A DNA stretch of 64,000 bases. Origin: Stenotrophomonas sp. SAU14A_NAIMI4_8. GTDB taxonomy: Bacteria; Pseudomonadota; Gammaproteobacteria; Xanthomonadales; Xanthomonadaceae. The notes under the pieces are model-generated. The model was given only the letters and a program-made list of their open reading frames with translations, had not been told where the DNA came from and made no database searches. The stretch is taken from the NCBI RefSeq assembly GCF_003086695.1, contig NZ_CP025999.1, forward strand, positions 1,653,680 through 1,717,679, in the 5' to 3' direction. Shown piece by piece: positions 41,277 to 52,054 of the stretch (the first letter of the stretch is position 1; every line of letters starts with the position of its first letter). The position numbers and the translations under genes are program-made.

Positions 41277-43925
41277 ATGAACGCATCCGCCAAATTCACG
41301 ACCTCCCAGATCCGCAGCGATTTCCTTGAATTCTTCAAGGGCAAAGGCCACACCATCGTGCCGTCCGCGCCGCTGGTGCCGGGCAACGATCCGACCCTGC
41401 TGTTCACCAATTCCGGCATGGTGCAGTTCAAGGACGTGTTCCTTGGCGCGGAAAAGCGCAGCTACGTGCGCGCGGCCGACGTGCAGCGCTGCCTGCGTGC
41501 CGGCGGCAAGCACAACGACCTGGACCAGGTGGGCTACACCGCGCGCCACCACACCTTCTTCGAAATGCTGGGGAACTGGTCCTTCGGTGACTACTTCAAG
41601 AAGGACGCCATTGCCTGGGCCTGGGAGCTGCTGACCCAGGTCTGGAAGCTGCCGGCCGAGCGCCTGCTGGTCACCGTCTACCAGACCGACGACGAAGCCT
41701 ACGCGCTGTGGCGCGACATGGTCGGCATTCCGGAAGAGCGCATCGTGCGCATCGGCGACAACAAGGGTGCCCCGTTCGCCTCGGACAACTTCTGGCAGAT
41801 GGCCGACACCGGCCCCTGCGGCCCGTGCACCGAGATCTTCTACGACCATGGCGACCATATCGCCGGTGGCCCCCCGGGTTCGCCGGATGAAGACGGCGAC
41901 CGCTTCATCGAGATCTGGAACCTGGTCTTCATGCAGTTCGACCGCCAGCCCGACGGCACCCTGGTGCCGCTGCCGGCGCCGTGCGTGGACACCGGCATGG
42001 GCCTGGAGCGCCTGGCGGCGATCCTGCAGCACGTGCACACCAATTACGAGATCGACCTGTTCCAGGCGCTGATCCGCAAGGCCAGCGAGCTGACCGGCAC
42101 GGCCGATCTGGAAAACAAGTCGCTGCGGGTGATCGCCGATCACATCCGCGCCTGTTCGTTCCTGATCGTCGATGGCGTGCTGCCGTCCAATGAAGGCCGT
42201 GGCTATGTCCTGCGCCGCATCATCCGCCGCGCCCTGCGCCACGGCTGGATGCTGGGTGTGCGCCAGCCGTTCTTCAGCAAGCTGGTGCCGACCCTGGTCG
42301 AGCAGATGGGCGAGGCCTACCCGGAACTGCCGGCGGCGCTGGACACTGTCACTCGCGCCCTGCAGGCCGAAGAGGAGCGTTTCGCCGAAACCCTCGACGC
42401 CGGCATGAAGATCTTCGAGGACGTGGCCGCCAAGGCCGGCAACGGCGTCATTCCCGGCGTGGACGCGTTCCGCCTGTACGACACCTATGGCTTCCCGCTG
42501 GACCTGACCCAGGACATCGCCCGCGAGCGCGAACTGACCGTGGACATCGCCGGTTTCGATGCGGCCATGGAACAGCAGCGCGAGACGGCGCGCGCGGCCG
42601 GCAAGTTCGGCGTCGGCGTGACCCTGCCGGCCGAGCTGGTGGCCACGCTCACCCCGACCGTGTTCCTGGGCTACGACCGCCTGCAGGCCGACGGCCTGAC
42701 CGTGCTGGCCGTGCTCAAGGACGGCCGCCCGGTGGCTGCGGCCGAAGCCGGCGATGCGGTCATCGTGATCACCGACAAGACCCCGTTCTATGCTGAATCC
42801 GGCGGCCAGGTAGGCGACACCGGCGTGCTGAGCGGCGCCGGCGTGCGCCTGGACGTGACCGACACGCAGAAGTTCGCCGGCCAGTTCCATGGCCACGTCG
42901 GCACCCTGGCCGAGGGCGGCCTGAAGGTGGGCGACGTGCTGGCTGGCCAGGTCGATGGCGAGCGCCGTGGCGCCACCATCCTCAACCACTCGGCCACCCA
43001 CCTGCTGCATGCCGCCCTGCGCGAAGTGCTGGGCACCCACGTGCAGCAGAAGGGCTCGCTGGTGGCACCGGACCGCCTGCGCTTCGATTTCTCGCATTTC
43101 CAGCCGATTTCGGCCGAGGAACTGGCGATCATCGAGCGCAAGGTCAACCAGCAGGTGCGCGCCAACAACGCCGCCGAAGTGCACAACATGGGCATGCAGG
43201 AAGCGCTGGATTTCGGCGCCATGGCCCTGTTCGGCGAGAAGTACGGCGAGAACGTGCGCGTGCTGAAGATGGGTGACTACTCCACCGAACTGTGTGGCGG
43301 TACCCACGTCGGCCGCACCGGCGATATCGGTCTGTTCAAGATCACCTCGGAAGGCGGTGTCTCGGCCGGCGTGCGCCGCATCGAGGCCGTGACCGGGCAG
43401 GGCGCGCTGGACTACGTGGATGCCGAAGAGGCCCGCCTGGCCGAGGCGGCCGAACTGCTGGGCGGCAGCGCTGCCGACGTGGTCGAGAAGATCCGCGCGC
43501 TGGGCCAGCGCCAGAAGCAGCTGGAACGCGAACTGGAGGCAGTGAAGGCCAAGGTTGCCGCCGGCGCCACCGCCGACCTGTCCAGCCAGGCCGTGGAAGT
43601 GGCCGGGGTGAAGGTCCTGGCCGCCCGCCTGGAAGGCTTCGATGCCAAGGCCCTGCGTGATGCCATCGACCGCCTGAAGCAGCAGCTGGGCGACGCGGTG
43701 ATCGTGCTGGCCGGCGCCCAGGACGGCAAGGCCGCCCTGGTTGCCGGTGTGAACGGCAGTGCAATGGGCAAGGTCAAGGCCGGGGAACTGTTGTCCCATA
43801 TCGCCGGTCAGATCGGGGGCAAGGGCGGCGGACGCCCGGACCTCGCCCAGGGTGGTGGCGAGGACGGGCCCGCCCTTGCTACCGCGCTGTCTGCGGTCGT
43901 CGAATGGGTCAGCCCCCGCCTGTGA
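41277..43925 (+). CDS. alaS: Alanyl-tRNA synthetase
   Basis: 882 aa. Class II catalytic core starts [20 protein letters not shown] with [15 protein letters not shown] (motif 1/2 region); the editing domain has [11 protein letters not shown] and [13 protein letters not shown] (zinc site), followed by a coiled coil and the C-Ala domain ([15 protein letters not shown]). Start ATG 41277 ([11 protein letters not shown]). Conserved recA-recX-alaS-csrA order as in E. coli. Confidence 0.97.
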   Translation: MNASAKFTTSQIRSDFLEFFKGKGHTIVPSAPLVPGNDPTLLFTNSGMVQFKDVFLGAEKRSYVRAADVQRCLRAGGKHNDLDQVGYTARHHTFFEMLGNWSFGDYFKKDAIAWAWELLTQVWKLPAERLLVTVYQTDDEAYALWRDMVGIPEERIVRIGDNKGAPFASDNFWQMADTGPCGPCTEIFYDHGDHIAGGPPGSPDEDGDRFIEIWNLVFMQFDRQPDGTLVPLPAPCVDTGMGLERLAAILQHVHTNYEIDLFQALIRKASELTGTADLENKSLRVIADHIRACSFLIVDGVLPSNEGRGYVLRRIIRRALRHGWMLGVRQPFFSKLVPTLVEQMGEAYPELPAALDTVTRALQAEEERFAETLDAGMKIFEDVAAKAGNGVIPGVDAFRLYDTYGFPLDLTQDIARERELTVDIAGFDAAMEQQRETARAAGKFGVGVTLPAELVATLTPTVFLGYDRLQADGLTVLAVLKDGRPVAAAEAGDAVIVITDKTPFYAESGGQVGDTGVLSGAGVRLDVTDTQKFAGQFHGHVGTLAEGGLKVGDVLAGQVDGERRGATILNHSATHLLHAALREVLGTHVQQKGSLVAPDRLRFDFSHFQPISAEELAIIERKVNQQVRANNAAEVHNMGMQEALDFGAMALFGEKYGENVRVLKMGDYSTELCGGTHVGRTGDIGLFKITSEGGVSAGVRRIEAVTGQGALDYVDAEEARLAEAAELLGGSAADVVEKIRALGQRQKQLERELEAVKAKVAAGATADLSSQAVEVAGVKVLAARLEGFDAKALRDAIDRLKQQLGDAVIVLAGAQDGKAALVAGVNGSAMGKVKAGELLSHIAGQIGGKGGGRPDLAQGGGEDGPALATALSAVVEWVSPRL

Positions 43926-44012
43926 TGAATGCCCGGCCGTCCCCCTCCTTGTAGGAGCGGGACGGCTGACGGTACCATTGCGGAATCTTTTCCCTTTGTC
44001 GTGGGGACGCTT

Positions 44013-44029
44013 CTTGACGGAGCGTCAAG
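44013..44029 (+). promoter_or_regulatory. csrA leader hairpin exposing GGA
   Basis: CTTGACG (44013-44019) pairs with CGTCAAG (44023-44029); GGA at 44019-44021 is in or at the loop. A second GGA is the ribosome site of csrA (TGGAGA, 44060-44065). Two GGA sites, one in a hairpin loop, are what CsrA binds. Confidence 0.45.
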
Positions 44030-44075
44030 CCGGTGGGGGATACCCTTCCACACGGTTCCATGGAGACTTTCAAAA

Positions 44076-44279
44076 ATGTTGATCCTCACTCGCCGCGTTG
44101 GCGAAACCCTGATGATCGGTGACTCGGTCAGCGTCACTGTGCTGGGCGTCAAGGGCAACCAGGTGCGCATCGGCATCACCGCGCCGAAGGACGTTGCCGT
44201 GCATCGCGAAGAGATCTACCAGCGCATCCAGCGCGGTGACGAAGCCGGCAGCACCGGCAACGAAAATTCTGCGGAATAA
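44076..44279 (+). CDS. csrA: Carbon storage regulator CsrA/RsmA
   Basis: 67 aa. [40 protein letters not shown] and [10 protein letters not shown] are full-length CsrA, including the RNA-contacting Arg of the VHREE segment. Homodimeric post-transcriptional regulator binding GGA in mRNA leaders. Starts at ATG 44076; the tail is short and polar. Followed by a tRNA promoter and tRNA-Ser, the same neighbour as in E. coli. Confidence 0.97.
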   Translation: MLILTRRVGETLMIGDSVSVTVLGVKGNQVRIGITAPKDVAVHREEIYQRIQRGDEAGSTGNENSAE

Positions 44280-44282
44280 AGC

Positions 44283-44312
44283 TTTACCTTCGCGCGTGAT
44301 TAACGTTATGAT
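44283..44312 (+). promoter_or_regulatory. Promoter of tRNA-Ser
   Basis: TTTACC (44283-44288), 18 bp, TATGAT (44307-44312), about 45 bp before the mature tRNA 5' end. Confidence 0.55.
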
Positions 44313-44357
44313 TCACGCCCCGCTGAGGTGCAACGCACCAGACGCGGTAAAAACCCC

Positions 44358-44450
44358 GGAGCGATGCCCGAGTGGCTGAAGGGGCTCCCCTGCTAAGGGA
44401 GTATAGGGTCAAAAGCTCTATCGAGGGTTCGAATCCCTCTCGCTCCGCCA
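44358..44450 (+). tRNA. tRNA-Ser(GCU)
   Basis: 93 nt with encoded CCA (44448-44450). The acceptor stem GGAGCGA pairs with TCGCTCC, the anticodon loop CTGCTAA gives GCU (44392-44394), a long variable arm (TATAGGGTCAAAAGCTCTAT region) marks a class II tRNA, and GGTTCGAATC is the T arm. Confidence 0.97.
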
Positions 44451-44462
44451 GATACAAGAAAG

Positions 44463-44494
44463 CGCCCGCAGATTTCCGATCTGCGGGCGTTTTT
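44463..44494 (+). terminator. Terminator after tRNA-Ser
   Basis: CGCCCGCAGAT pairs with ATCTGCGGGCG around TTCCG, followed by TTTTTC. Confidence 0.93.
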
Positions 44495-44535
44495 CGTTGT
44501 GCGCGTTTCTCTGCGTGCAGCTGTCTGTCGCATGC

Positions 44536-47500
44536 ATGTCTCGACCTTTGCGGCCCGCCAGGGGCCACACCGATCTTCACGGCGTTGTGCAGCTTCGCCG
44601 TATCATCGAACCGTCGAACACGGCGACCGTCCCTGCCTTGGATTCCCTGCAGAACTTCCATCCCGCCACGCGTGACTGGTTCCGTTCCACCTTCGCGGCA
44701 TCGACGCCGGTGCAGGACCAGGCATGGGCATCGATCGCCGCAGGCCAGCACACGCTGGTGGTCGCGCCCACCGGGTCGGGAAAGACGCTGGCGGCTTTCC
44801 TGTATGCGATCGACCAGGTGTTCGCCGAACGCGATGGCGATGCTCGCCGCGATCCTGCGGCCATGCCCGTGGCGCGCACGCGCGTGCTGTACCTGTCGCC
44901 GATCAAGGCGCTGGGCAGCGATGTGCAGCGCAACCTGCAGGTGCCGCTGCAGGGCATCAGTGCGCGCCGCAGTGAACGCGGCGACCCGGCCGTTGCGCTT
45001 ACCGTGGCCATGCGCACCGGCGATACCAGCAGCAGCGACCGCGCGCGGCTGCTGCGGCGTCCGCCGGACATCCTGATCACCACGCCCGAGTCGCTGTACC
45101 TGATGCTGACCTCACAGGCGCGGGAGATTCTGCGCGATGTGCATACGGTCATCCTCGATGAGATCCATGCCGTGGCCGGCGGCAAGCGAGGCTCGCACCT
45201 TGCCCTCAGCCTGGAACGGCTGGATGCCTTGCTGCAGGTGCCCGCACAGCGCATCGGCCTGTCTGCTACGGTGCGCCCGGTGCAGGGCGTGGCCGCCTTC
45301 CTTGGCGGCGATCGCCCGGTGCAGGTGGTGCAACCGCCTTCGCAGCGGCAGTTGCAGCTGAAGATCGTGGTGCCGGTGGAGGACATGACCGACCTGGCCA
45401 TGCACGGCCCGGCGCAAGGGCGCGGGGCCGGCACACGCGTGGGGTCGATCTGGCCGCACGTGGAGGCCAGCATCCTCGACAACGTGATGCAGCATCGCTC
45501 AACGATCGTCTTTGCCAATTCGCGCGGCGTGGCCGAACGGCTCACCGCGCGGCTCAACGAGCTGCATGCCGAGCGCACGAGTGTGGGAATCGCGGGCGAC
45601 ACCGAAGTGGCGGCCGCAACCGCCTACGGATCATTTACCGGCAGCACGGTGAACCGCGTCACGGCACCCGACGCGGTGATCGCGCGCTCGCACCATGGCT
45701 CGGTGTCCAAGGAGCAGCGCGCCGCCATCGAGCAGGCGTTGAAGACGGGTGAACTGCGCTGCGTCGTAGCGACGTCCAGCCTCGAGCTGGGCATCGACAT
45801 GGGCCTGGTGGATCTGGTCATCCAGGTTGCGGCGCCGCCGTCGGTGTCCAGTGCACTGCAGCGGGTGGGGCGTGCGGGGCACCAGGTGGGCGGTATGTCG
45901 CGCGGCCTGCTCTACCCGCGCACGCGACGTGACCTGGTCGATGCCGCCGTGGTGGTGGACAGCATGCTGGAGGGCCGCATCGAAGCCATCGATCCACCGC
46001 GCAACCCGCTTGATGTGCTGGCCCAGCAGACCGTTGCCGCGGTGGCGATGGAGCCACTCGATGCAGAGGCCTGGTTTGCACGGGTCTGCCGCGCCGCGCC
46101 TTACCGCACGCTGCCCCGCAGTGCCTTCGACGCGGTGCTGGACATGTTGGCCGGGCGCTATCCTTCCGACGAATTCGCGGGCTTCCGCCCCCGCCTGGTG
46201 TGGGACCGGAAGACAGGCACGTTGACCGCGCGCCCCGGTGCCCGGCAGTTGGCGGTCACCAGTGGCGGCACCATCCCGGACCGCGGCATGTACGCGGTGG
46301 TGCTGCCCGAGGGCGAGGAGCAGGCCGGCTCGCGTCGGGTGGGTGAGCTGGACGAGGAGATGGTGCACGAGTCGCGGGTGAACGATGTCATCACCCTTGG
46401 CGCCACGTCCTGGCGCATCGACCAGATCACCCTCGACCAGGTCGTGGTGACGCCCGCGCCCGGGCGCTCGGCGCGGCTGCCATTCTGGCGGGGCGAGGGC
46501 ATGGGGCGCCCGGCCGAGCTGGGGCAGGCCACCGGCGCGTTCCTGGCCGAACTGGAAGCTGATCCGCGTGCCGCTGGCGAGCCGTCACCGGCGCTGCGGG
46601 CCCGGCTGCGCGGGCGTGGCCTGGATGACAGTGCGATCGGCAACATGCTGGCGCTTGTGGCCGAGCAGCAGCAGGCGACCGGCGTGCTGCCGACCGACCT
46701 GCGCCTGGTGGTCGAGCGCTGCCGCGATGAACTGGGCGATTGGCGCGTCATGCTGCATTCGCCCTACGGGCGTCGCGTGCACGACCCCTGGGCGCTGGCA
46801 GTGGCCGCGCGGCTGCGCGAGCAGGCGGGCATCGACCCGGCCGTGGTGGCCAGTGACGATGGCATCATCGTGCGCCTGCCTGACCGCAGCGGGGCGGCGC
46901 CGGGCGCGGACGTCTTTCTGTTCGACGCGGCCAGCCTGCGCCACACCATCACGCTGTCGGTCACCGGCTCGGCGTTGTTCGCCGCCCGTTTCCGTGAGTG
47001 CGCCTCGCGCGCCCTGCTGCTGCCGCGCCGCACGCCGGGCAAGCGCTCGCCGTTGTGGCAGCAGCGCCTGCGTGCGGGGCAGTTGCTGGAGATCGCGCGT
47101 GGCCACGAGGGCTTCCCCATCCTGGTCGAGACCGCGCGCGAATGCCTGCAGGATGTCTACGACCTGGACGCGCTGGATGCGCTGATGCTGCGCGTGCAGG
47201 CCGGCCAGGTGCAGGTGGTCGAGGTGGAGACCGCCGTGCCGTCGCCCTTCGCGGCGGACCTGTTGTTCGGCTATGTCGCCGAGTTCATGTACGAAGCCGA
47301 CGTGCCCCTGGCTGAACGACGCGCATCGGTGCTGTCGCTGGACAGTGGCCTGCTCGCCGAGCTGCTGGGCCAGGTCGACCTCGGTGAGCTGCTGGACGAT
47401 GAGGTGGTGGCCACCGTCGCCCGTGAACTGCAGCGCTTGGACCCGCCCCGCCATGCGCGTGGCAGCGAAGGCGTGGCCGACCTGCTGCGCGAGCTTGGCC

Positions 47501-49305
47501 CATTGCCGGCCAGCGACATCGCCCAGCGCATCACCGAACCCACGCAGGTGGCGGCCTGGCTGCAGGCGTTGCAGGCTGCTGGGCGTGCCATCCGCGTGAC
47601 CATTGCCGGTGTTGAACAGTGGGCAGCGGTGGAGGACGCTGCGCGGTTGCGCGATGCCCTCGGGATCGACCCGCCGGCGGACATTGCCGGGGTATTTCTG
47701 GCATCGGTGGTGGATCCACTGGGTGACCTGCTCGGCCGACACGCGCGCCACGCTGGGCCCTTCAGCAGCGGCAGCGTGGCGGCCCGTTTCGGATTGGGCG
47801 TGGCGGTGGTGGATGACGCGCTGCAGGTGTTGCAGGAGCAGGGCCGGATCATCCGTGGTCGCTTCGGCCTTGATCTTCGCCAGCCGGCCGACAATGCCGC
47901 ACCGCCTTCGCCGCGCGCGGCCCATCAATGGGTGGCCGCCGATGTGCTGCAGCGGTTGCGGCTGCGCTCGCTGCAGGCCGCCCGCGAGGCAACGCGGCCG
48001 GTACCGGTGGAAGCCTACGTGGGCGTATTGCTGGAAGGGCAGGGCGTGCTGCCGAAGGCCACACCGGGCAGCGACAGCGAGGCCGTGCTGCAGGTGATTG
48101 GACAACTGGCGGGCCTGCCACTGCCGGCATCGCTGTGGGAGCAGCAGGTGCTGCCTGCGCGGGTGCCCGGTTACACGCCTGCGCTGCTGGATGAACTGCT
48201 GGCCACCGGTACGGTGCTCTGGGCCGGCCACGGCCGGCTGGGCGATGATGATGGATGGGTGTCGCTGCACCTGCGGGACCATGCGGCCGAAACCCTGCCG
48301 CTCATGGACAGCGATGCCATCCCATCGCCGATGCAGCAGGCCATCCTGCAGGTGCTGGCCGCAGGCGGTGCGTTCTTCGCCCGGCAACTGGCGATGCAGG
48401 TACAGCCGCATCCCGCCGATGCAGGCAGTGCAGGCGAGGATTTCCAGACGGCGCTGTGGCAGCTGGCATGGCGCGGGCAGATCAGCAGTGACCTGTGGGC
48501 ACCGCTGCGCGCGCTCGACGGCGTGCGCCCGGCGCGGGCGCGGCCGATGCCCGTGTCCCGCCGCCGCCATGGCTTTGCCTTCGCGCCCCTGGCGACGGGC
48601 ACCGCAGGACTGGCGCTGGCCAGCAGCGCGGGGCCGACGCTGGCCGGGCGCTGGTCGCTGCTGCCACAGGAGCGGGCCAATGACACGGTGCGTGCGCTGG
48701 CGCAGACCGAGGCGCTGCTGGACCGCTACACGGTGCTCACCCGCAGCGCGGCGATGAGCGAGGCCGTGGCCGGCGGCTTCCCGGCACTGCGGCCGGTGCT
48801 GCGCAGCATGGAGGACGCAGGGCAGCTGCTGCGCGGGCGCTTCGTGCAGGGGATGGGCGGTGCCCAGTTCGCCCAGCGCGCAGACATCGACCACCTGCGT
48901 GCCTGTGCCGAGCGTGCGGGCGGCGCTGGCGGATGGGTTGCGCTGTCCGCGCTGGATCCGGCCAACCCGTTCGGCAGCCTGTTGCCTTGGCCCCAGGCCC
49001 TGGCCGGGTCGAGGCCGGTGCGACGCGCCGGGGCGATGGTGGTGATCGGTGAAGGTCGGCTGCAGCTGTACCTGCCGCAAGGGGGCCGCCAGCTGTCCAG
49101 TTGGATCGATGACACCGACACCGACGCTGCAGCGCGCTGGACGGCGGCGGCACAGGCGCTGGCCGTCGGCCTGCGGCGCGGCCGGCGGCTGTCCTTCACG
49201 CTGCAGCGGATCAATGCCGAGCCGGTCCACCGCGGCCTTGCCGTGGACGCCCTGCGCGCGGCGGGGTTCAGCAGTGAGCCGCGCGGGCTGGGCTGGAACG
49301 GCTGA
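44536..49305 (+). CDS. lhr: Large ATP-dependent helicase Lhr (long form)
   Basis: 1589 aa from ATG 44536 (start uncertain: ATG 44497 overlaps the terminator tail, and a TTG at 44638 is nearer the conserved region). SF2 motifs: motif I APTGSGKT, Ia YLSPIKALGSDVQRNL, II LDEIHAV, III LSATVRPV, V SSLELGIDMG and VI QRVGRAGHQVG. These are followed by the winged helix and beta-barrel of Lhr-Core and a long C-terminal region (Lhr-CTD) to residue 1589, close to E. coli Lhr (1538 aa). A 3'-5' DNA translocase linked to repair. It appears to stand alone. Confidence 0.92.
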   Translation: MSRPLRPARGHTDLHGVVQLRRIIEPSNTATVPALDSLQNFHPATRDWFRSTFAASTPVQDQAWASIAAGQHTLVVAPTGSGKTLAAFLYAIDQVFAERDGDARRDPAAMPVARTRVLYLSPIKALGSDVQRNLQVPLQGISARRSERGDPAVALTVAMRTGDTSSSDRARLLRRPPDILITTPESLYLMLTSQAREILRDVHTVILDEIHAVAGGKRGSHLALSLERLDALLQVPAQRIGLSATVRPVQGVAAFLGGDRPVQVVQPPSQRQLQLKIVVPVEDMTDLAMHGPAQGRGAGTRVGSIWPHVEASILDNVMQHRSTIVFANSRGVAERLTARLNELHAERTSVGIAGDTEVAAATAYGSFTGSTVNRVTAPDAVIARSHHGSVSKEQRAAIEQALKTGELRCVVATSSLELGIDMGLVDLVIQVAAPPSVSSALQRVGRAGHQVGGMSRGLLYPRTRRDLVDAAVVVDSMLEGRIEAIDPPRNPLDVLAQQTVAAVAMEPLDAEAWFARVCRAAPYRTLPRSAFDAVLDMLAGRYPSDEFAGFRPRLVWDRKTGTLTARPGARQLAVTSGGTIPDRGMYAVVLPEGEEQAGSRRVGELDEEMVHESRVNDVITLGATSWRIDQITLDQVVVTPAPGRSARLPFWRGEGMGRPAELGQATGAFLAELEADPRAAGEPSPALRARLRGRGLDDSAIGNMLALVAEQQQATGVLPTDLRLVVERCRDELGDWRVMLHSPYGRRVHDPWALAVAARLREQAGIDPAVVASDDGIIVRLPDRSGAAPGADVFLFDAASLRHTITLSVTGSALFAARFRECASRALLLPRRTPGKRSPLWQQRLRAGQLLEIARGHEGFPILVETARECLQDVYDLDALDALMLRVQAGQVQVVEVETAVPSPFAADLLFGYVAEFMYEADVPLAERRASVLSLDSGLLAELLGQVDLGELLDDEVVATVARELQRLDPPRHARGSEGVADLLRELGPLPASDIAQRITEPTQVAAWLQALQAAGRAIRVTIAGVEQWAAVEDAARLRDALGIDPPADIAGVFLASVVDPLGDLLGRHARHAGPFSSGSVAARFGLGVAVVDDALQVLQEQGRIIRGRFGLDLRQPADNAAPPSPRAAHQWVAADVLQRLRLRSLQAAREATRPVPVEAYVGVLLEGQGVLPKATPGSDSEAVLQVIGQLAGLPLPASLWEQQVLPARVPGYTPALLDELLATGTVLWAGHGRLGDDDGWVSLHLRDHAAETLPLMDSDAIPSPMQQAILQVLAAGGAFFARQLAMQVQPHPADAGSAGEDFQTALWQLAWRGQISSDLWAPLRALDGVRPARARPMPVSRRRHGFAFAPLATGTAGLALASSAGPTLAGRWSLLPQERANDTVRALAQTEALLDRYTVLTRSAAMSEAVAGGFPALRPVLRSMEDAGQLLRGRFVQGMGGAQFAQRADIDHLRACAERAGGAGGWVALSALDPANPFGSLLPWPQALAGSRPVRRAGAMVVIGEGRLQLYLPQGGRQLSSWIDDTDTDAAARWTAAAQALAVGLRRGRRLSFTLQRINAEPVHRGLAVDALRAAGFSSEPRGLGWNG

Positions 49306-49406
49306 CGCCCCGCCCAGCGCGAGCGTGAACAGGCGGCTGGGTGAAACTGTGTTCCAGTGTGCGCACGCGTTGCCGCAGATCCCTCTTCACTCGAACGGAG
49401 CCTTGC

Positions 49407-49889
49407 ATGAAGCTGTTGTCCGCTGTGCTGCTGTCCGCGCTGTCACTGCAGGCCGGTGCTGCTTCCGCTGCCGATGCCTCCCCGTCGCCACTGCTGGGCC
49501 GCTGGTCGCTGGACATCTCCACGTCGGCCCTGCCGGAAGCGCAGCGTCCGAAGCAGGTGGTGCTGGAATTCAAGGATGCCGGTGGCGGCCGCTGGAGCTC
49601 GCACGTGGACATCGTGCTGCACGATGGCAAGACCATGAAGTCCGATGGCACGCTGTCGCTGGATGGCACTCCGGGCCCGCTGTCGGGCACCTACGGCGCC
49701 GACCAGGCCAACCTCAAGCTGCCATCGCCCTCCACCTTGGTGATGCAGCTGGTCGACCATGGCGCCCCCGCGTCCACGCGCATCTACACGATCGCGGCCG
49801 ACCCTTCGACGATGACCGAGACCAAGGCGTTCTACACCCACGAGGGCACGCCGATCCTGCAGACCAACCTGTTCCGGCGCCTGCCCTGA
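49407..49889 (+). CDS. Exported protein of unknown function
   Basis: 160 aa. CGGAG precedes ATG 49407. Signal peptide MKLLSAVLLSALSLQAGAAS, cleavage near ASA/AD. The mature 135 residues read like an antiparallel beta-barrel (LLGRWSLDIS..., KQVVLEFKDAGGGRWSSHVD, TLVMQLVDHG) with a lipocalin-like LLGRWSLD opening. No cysteine and no catalytic motif. Convergent with the phospholipase C gene, 44 bp apart. Confidence 0.75.
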   Translation: MKLLSAVLLSALSLQAGAASAADASPSPLLGRWSLDISTSALPEAQRPKQVVLEFKDAGGGRWSSHVDIVLHDGKTMKSDGTLSLDGTPGPLSGTYGADQANLKLPSPSTLVMQLVDHGAPASTRIYTIAADPSTMTETKAFYTHEGTPILQTNLFRRLP

Positions 49890-49933
49890 GCGAACGCTCG
49901 CGCAGGGCAGGCGCCGCATGCCCGCGCAAGGAT

Positions 49934-52054
49934 TCAGCCGTGCTCGAAGCGCAGCGGCTGGCTGCCCATCGCCGGGTCACTGCTGCCGGGGCGACCATCT
50001 TCGGCGCGACCGGCCAGGCGCAGCTGCTGTTCACCGGCCTGCAGGTGCAGGTCATACCAGCCTGCAGTGGGTGCGGCATTCCAGTCCAGCACCTGTTCGG
50101 CACCGGCGGCCAGCGACAGCGTCTGTTCCGGCATGTGTCCGGCGTAGGCACCGGCGCTCACTCGGACCGTCTGCGCAGTGGTACCCGGATTGCGCAACGA
50201 CAGCCGCAGCTTGGCGTCGCTGTGCTGCACCCACGCCTGCAGCGCAGGCGCACTCGCATTTCCCTGGAAGTGGCGATGGAAACCGTTCGGGCCCAGCACC
50301 CACAGGTCGTAGCGCCCCTGTGCATCCAGCGGCCAGTGGTCCTGCAGCGGGCGCCCTGGCAGCAGCGTGTAGCGCCGCGGAATCTGTTCCAGCCGCAGGC
50401 GGTCGTACACGTGCAGCACCGCAGCGGCGCCTTCGCACGACAGTGCCAGCGTGACGCTGTCGGCATCGCGCGATTGCACCTGCACCTGCGGTCGATAGGG
50501 CAGCGCGCGTGCCGGACGCACGCCGCGTTCCTGCCGCGCCGGCTGCAGATCGTCCGGCAATGCCGGCACGGTACGTCCGGGCAGGGTGGCGGCGCGGGCG
50601 GCCACCGCGCTGACATCGGGCAGGGCATGCACGAACGGCCGGGTATCGCGCTGGGCGAAGTCGAATGCGTTGACCAGATCGCCACTGACCGCACGCCGCC
50701 ACGGTGAGATGTCCGGGCAGGCCACGCCGAAGCGGCGCTCGATCAGGCGCAGCACCGAGGTGTGGTCGTACACCTGCGAGTCGACCCAGCCGCCGCGGCT
50801 CCACGGCGAAATCACGTACAGGGGCACGCGCGGTCCCATGCCATAGGGGCGGCCGCGCAGGTCGGCGTCGTCGTACTTCTCATCGCCCGGTGCCGGGTGC
50901 AGGTGGTATTCGCCTTCGGTGCTGACCGCAGAGGCGCCGGCCCAGCCATCGCCCTGCGCGGATGGCGGTGCCGGCGGCGGCATGTGGTCGAAGAAGCCGT
51001 CGTTCTCGTCGAACATCAGCAGCAGCGCGGTACGGCTCCACACCTCAGGATCGGCGGTCAGCGCATCGAGCACGCGCGCGGTGTAGGCCGCGCCCTGGGC
51101 GGGGCTGGACGGTCCGGGATGCTCGCTGCCGGCGGCGTCGGCAATGATGAAGCTGACCTGCGGCAACGTCCCGTCGATCACATCCTGGCGCAGCTGCGCC
51201 AGCCCGCGGCTGCTGACCGCACGGCGGCGCAGCTGCGGGTCATGTCCTTCGGCGCCGCGGTAGGCCTGGCGGAACGCTTCGAAGCCGGCCAGCGGGTTGT
51301 CGGTGAAGTTGTCGTCCATGTCCTGGTAGATCTGCCAGGACACGCCGGCCTGCTGCAGGCGTTCCACGTAGCTGGCCCAGTGATACGACTGCGCGTGGCC
51401 GCCGTACTCGGGGAAGTTGTCGTGGGAATTGGCGATGACCGGGCCACCGGCCCGGGCAAAGGCATCGTTGTGGCCGGTCCACAGGAACACGCGGTTCGGG
51501 TTGGTACCCGCCTGCATGGCGCAGTGGTAGGCATCGCAGACGGTGAACGCTTCGGCCAGGGCGAACTGGAACGGCAGGTCGGCCCGCTGGAAGTAGCCCA
51601 TCGAGTGGTTCTGCTTGGCCTGGGGCCAGTGCGCCATGCGCCCGTGGTCCCAGGCGCGCTGCGCATCGGGCCAGGTATGCGGGGTGCCTTCCACGCGCAT
51701 GTAGCCGAAGTGCCGGGCCGTATCCAGCGCGAAGGGCGCGATCGCCCGGTTGCCGTCGGCATCGGGCTGCAGCCACAGCGTGCGCGGCCCCTCGGCCCCG
51801 GCCAGTGGCGGTGCCGGCGCTACGAACCGATCACCGAAACCGCGCACGCCCGGCAGGGTGCCGAAGTAGTGGTCGAACGACCGGTTTTCCTGCATGAACA
51901 CCACGATGTGCTGCAGGTCCTGCAGGCTGCGCGTATGCGCGGCCGGGGCGATCGCCGCGGCGCGGGCAATGCTGGGCAGCAGCGGGGAAAGGCCGGCAGC
52001 CACGCCGGCCTGCAACAACCGGCGTCGGCCGATATCAGTCACGGGCTTGCTCAC
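49934..52054 (-). CDS. Phosphocholine-specific phospholipase C (PlcN/PlcH family), Tat-exported
   Basis: 706 aa from GTG 52054. A twin-arginine signal (GRRRLLQAGVAAGLSPLLPS) precedes the AP-superfamily esterase domain: IVVFMQENRSFDHYFGTLPG, FLWTGHNDAFARAGG, LLLMFDENDGFFDH and YGMGPRVPLYVISPWSRGGW. Two C-terminal DUF756-type beta domains (about 500-590 and 600-690). It should release phosphocholine from phosphatidylcholine or sphingomyelin outside the inner membrane. The GTGA overlap with the TonB-receptor stop shows an operon; upstream lies a PHO-box-like site. Confidence 0.9.
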   Translation of the reverse strand: MSKPVTDIGRRRLLQAGVAAGLSPLLPSIARAAAIAPAAHTRSLQDLQHIVVFMQENRSFDHYFGTLPGVRGFGDRFVAPAPPLAGAEGPRTLWLQPDADGNRAIAPFALDTARHFGYMRVEGTPHTWPDAQRAWDHGRMAHWPQAKQNHSMGYFQRADLPFQFALAEAFTVCDAYHCAMQAGTNPNRVFLWTGHNDAFARAGGPVIANSHDNFPEYGGHAQSYHWASYVERLQQAGVSWQIYQDMDDNFTDNPLAGFEAFRQAYRGAEGHDPQLRRRAVSSRGLAQLRQDVIDGTLPQVSFIIADAAGSEHPGPSSPAQGAAYTARVLDALTADPEVWSRTALLLMFDENDGFFDHMPPPAPPSAQGDGWAGASAVSTEGEYHLHPAPGDEKYDDADLRGRPYGMGPRVPLYVISPWSRGGWVDSQVYDHTSVLRLIERRFGVACPDISPWRRAVSGDLVNAFDFAQRDTRPFVHALPDVSAVAARAATLPGRTVPALPDDLQPARQERGVRPARALPYRPQVQVQSRDADSVTLALSCEGAAAVLHVYDRLRLEQIPRRYTLLPGRPLQDHWPLDAQGRYDLWVLGPNGFHRHFQGNASAPALQAWVQHSDAKLRLSLRNPGTTAQTVRVSAGAYAGHMPEQTLSLAAGAEQVLDWNAAPTAGWYDLHLQAGEQQLRLAGRAEDGRPGSSDPAMGSQPLRFEHG

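Noticed and set aside
40980..43799. A 939-codon frame antisense to alaS
   Set aside because: It is a shadow of alaS, His/Gly/Gln-rich with no recognisable domain.
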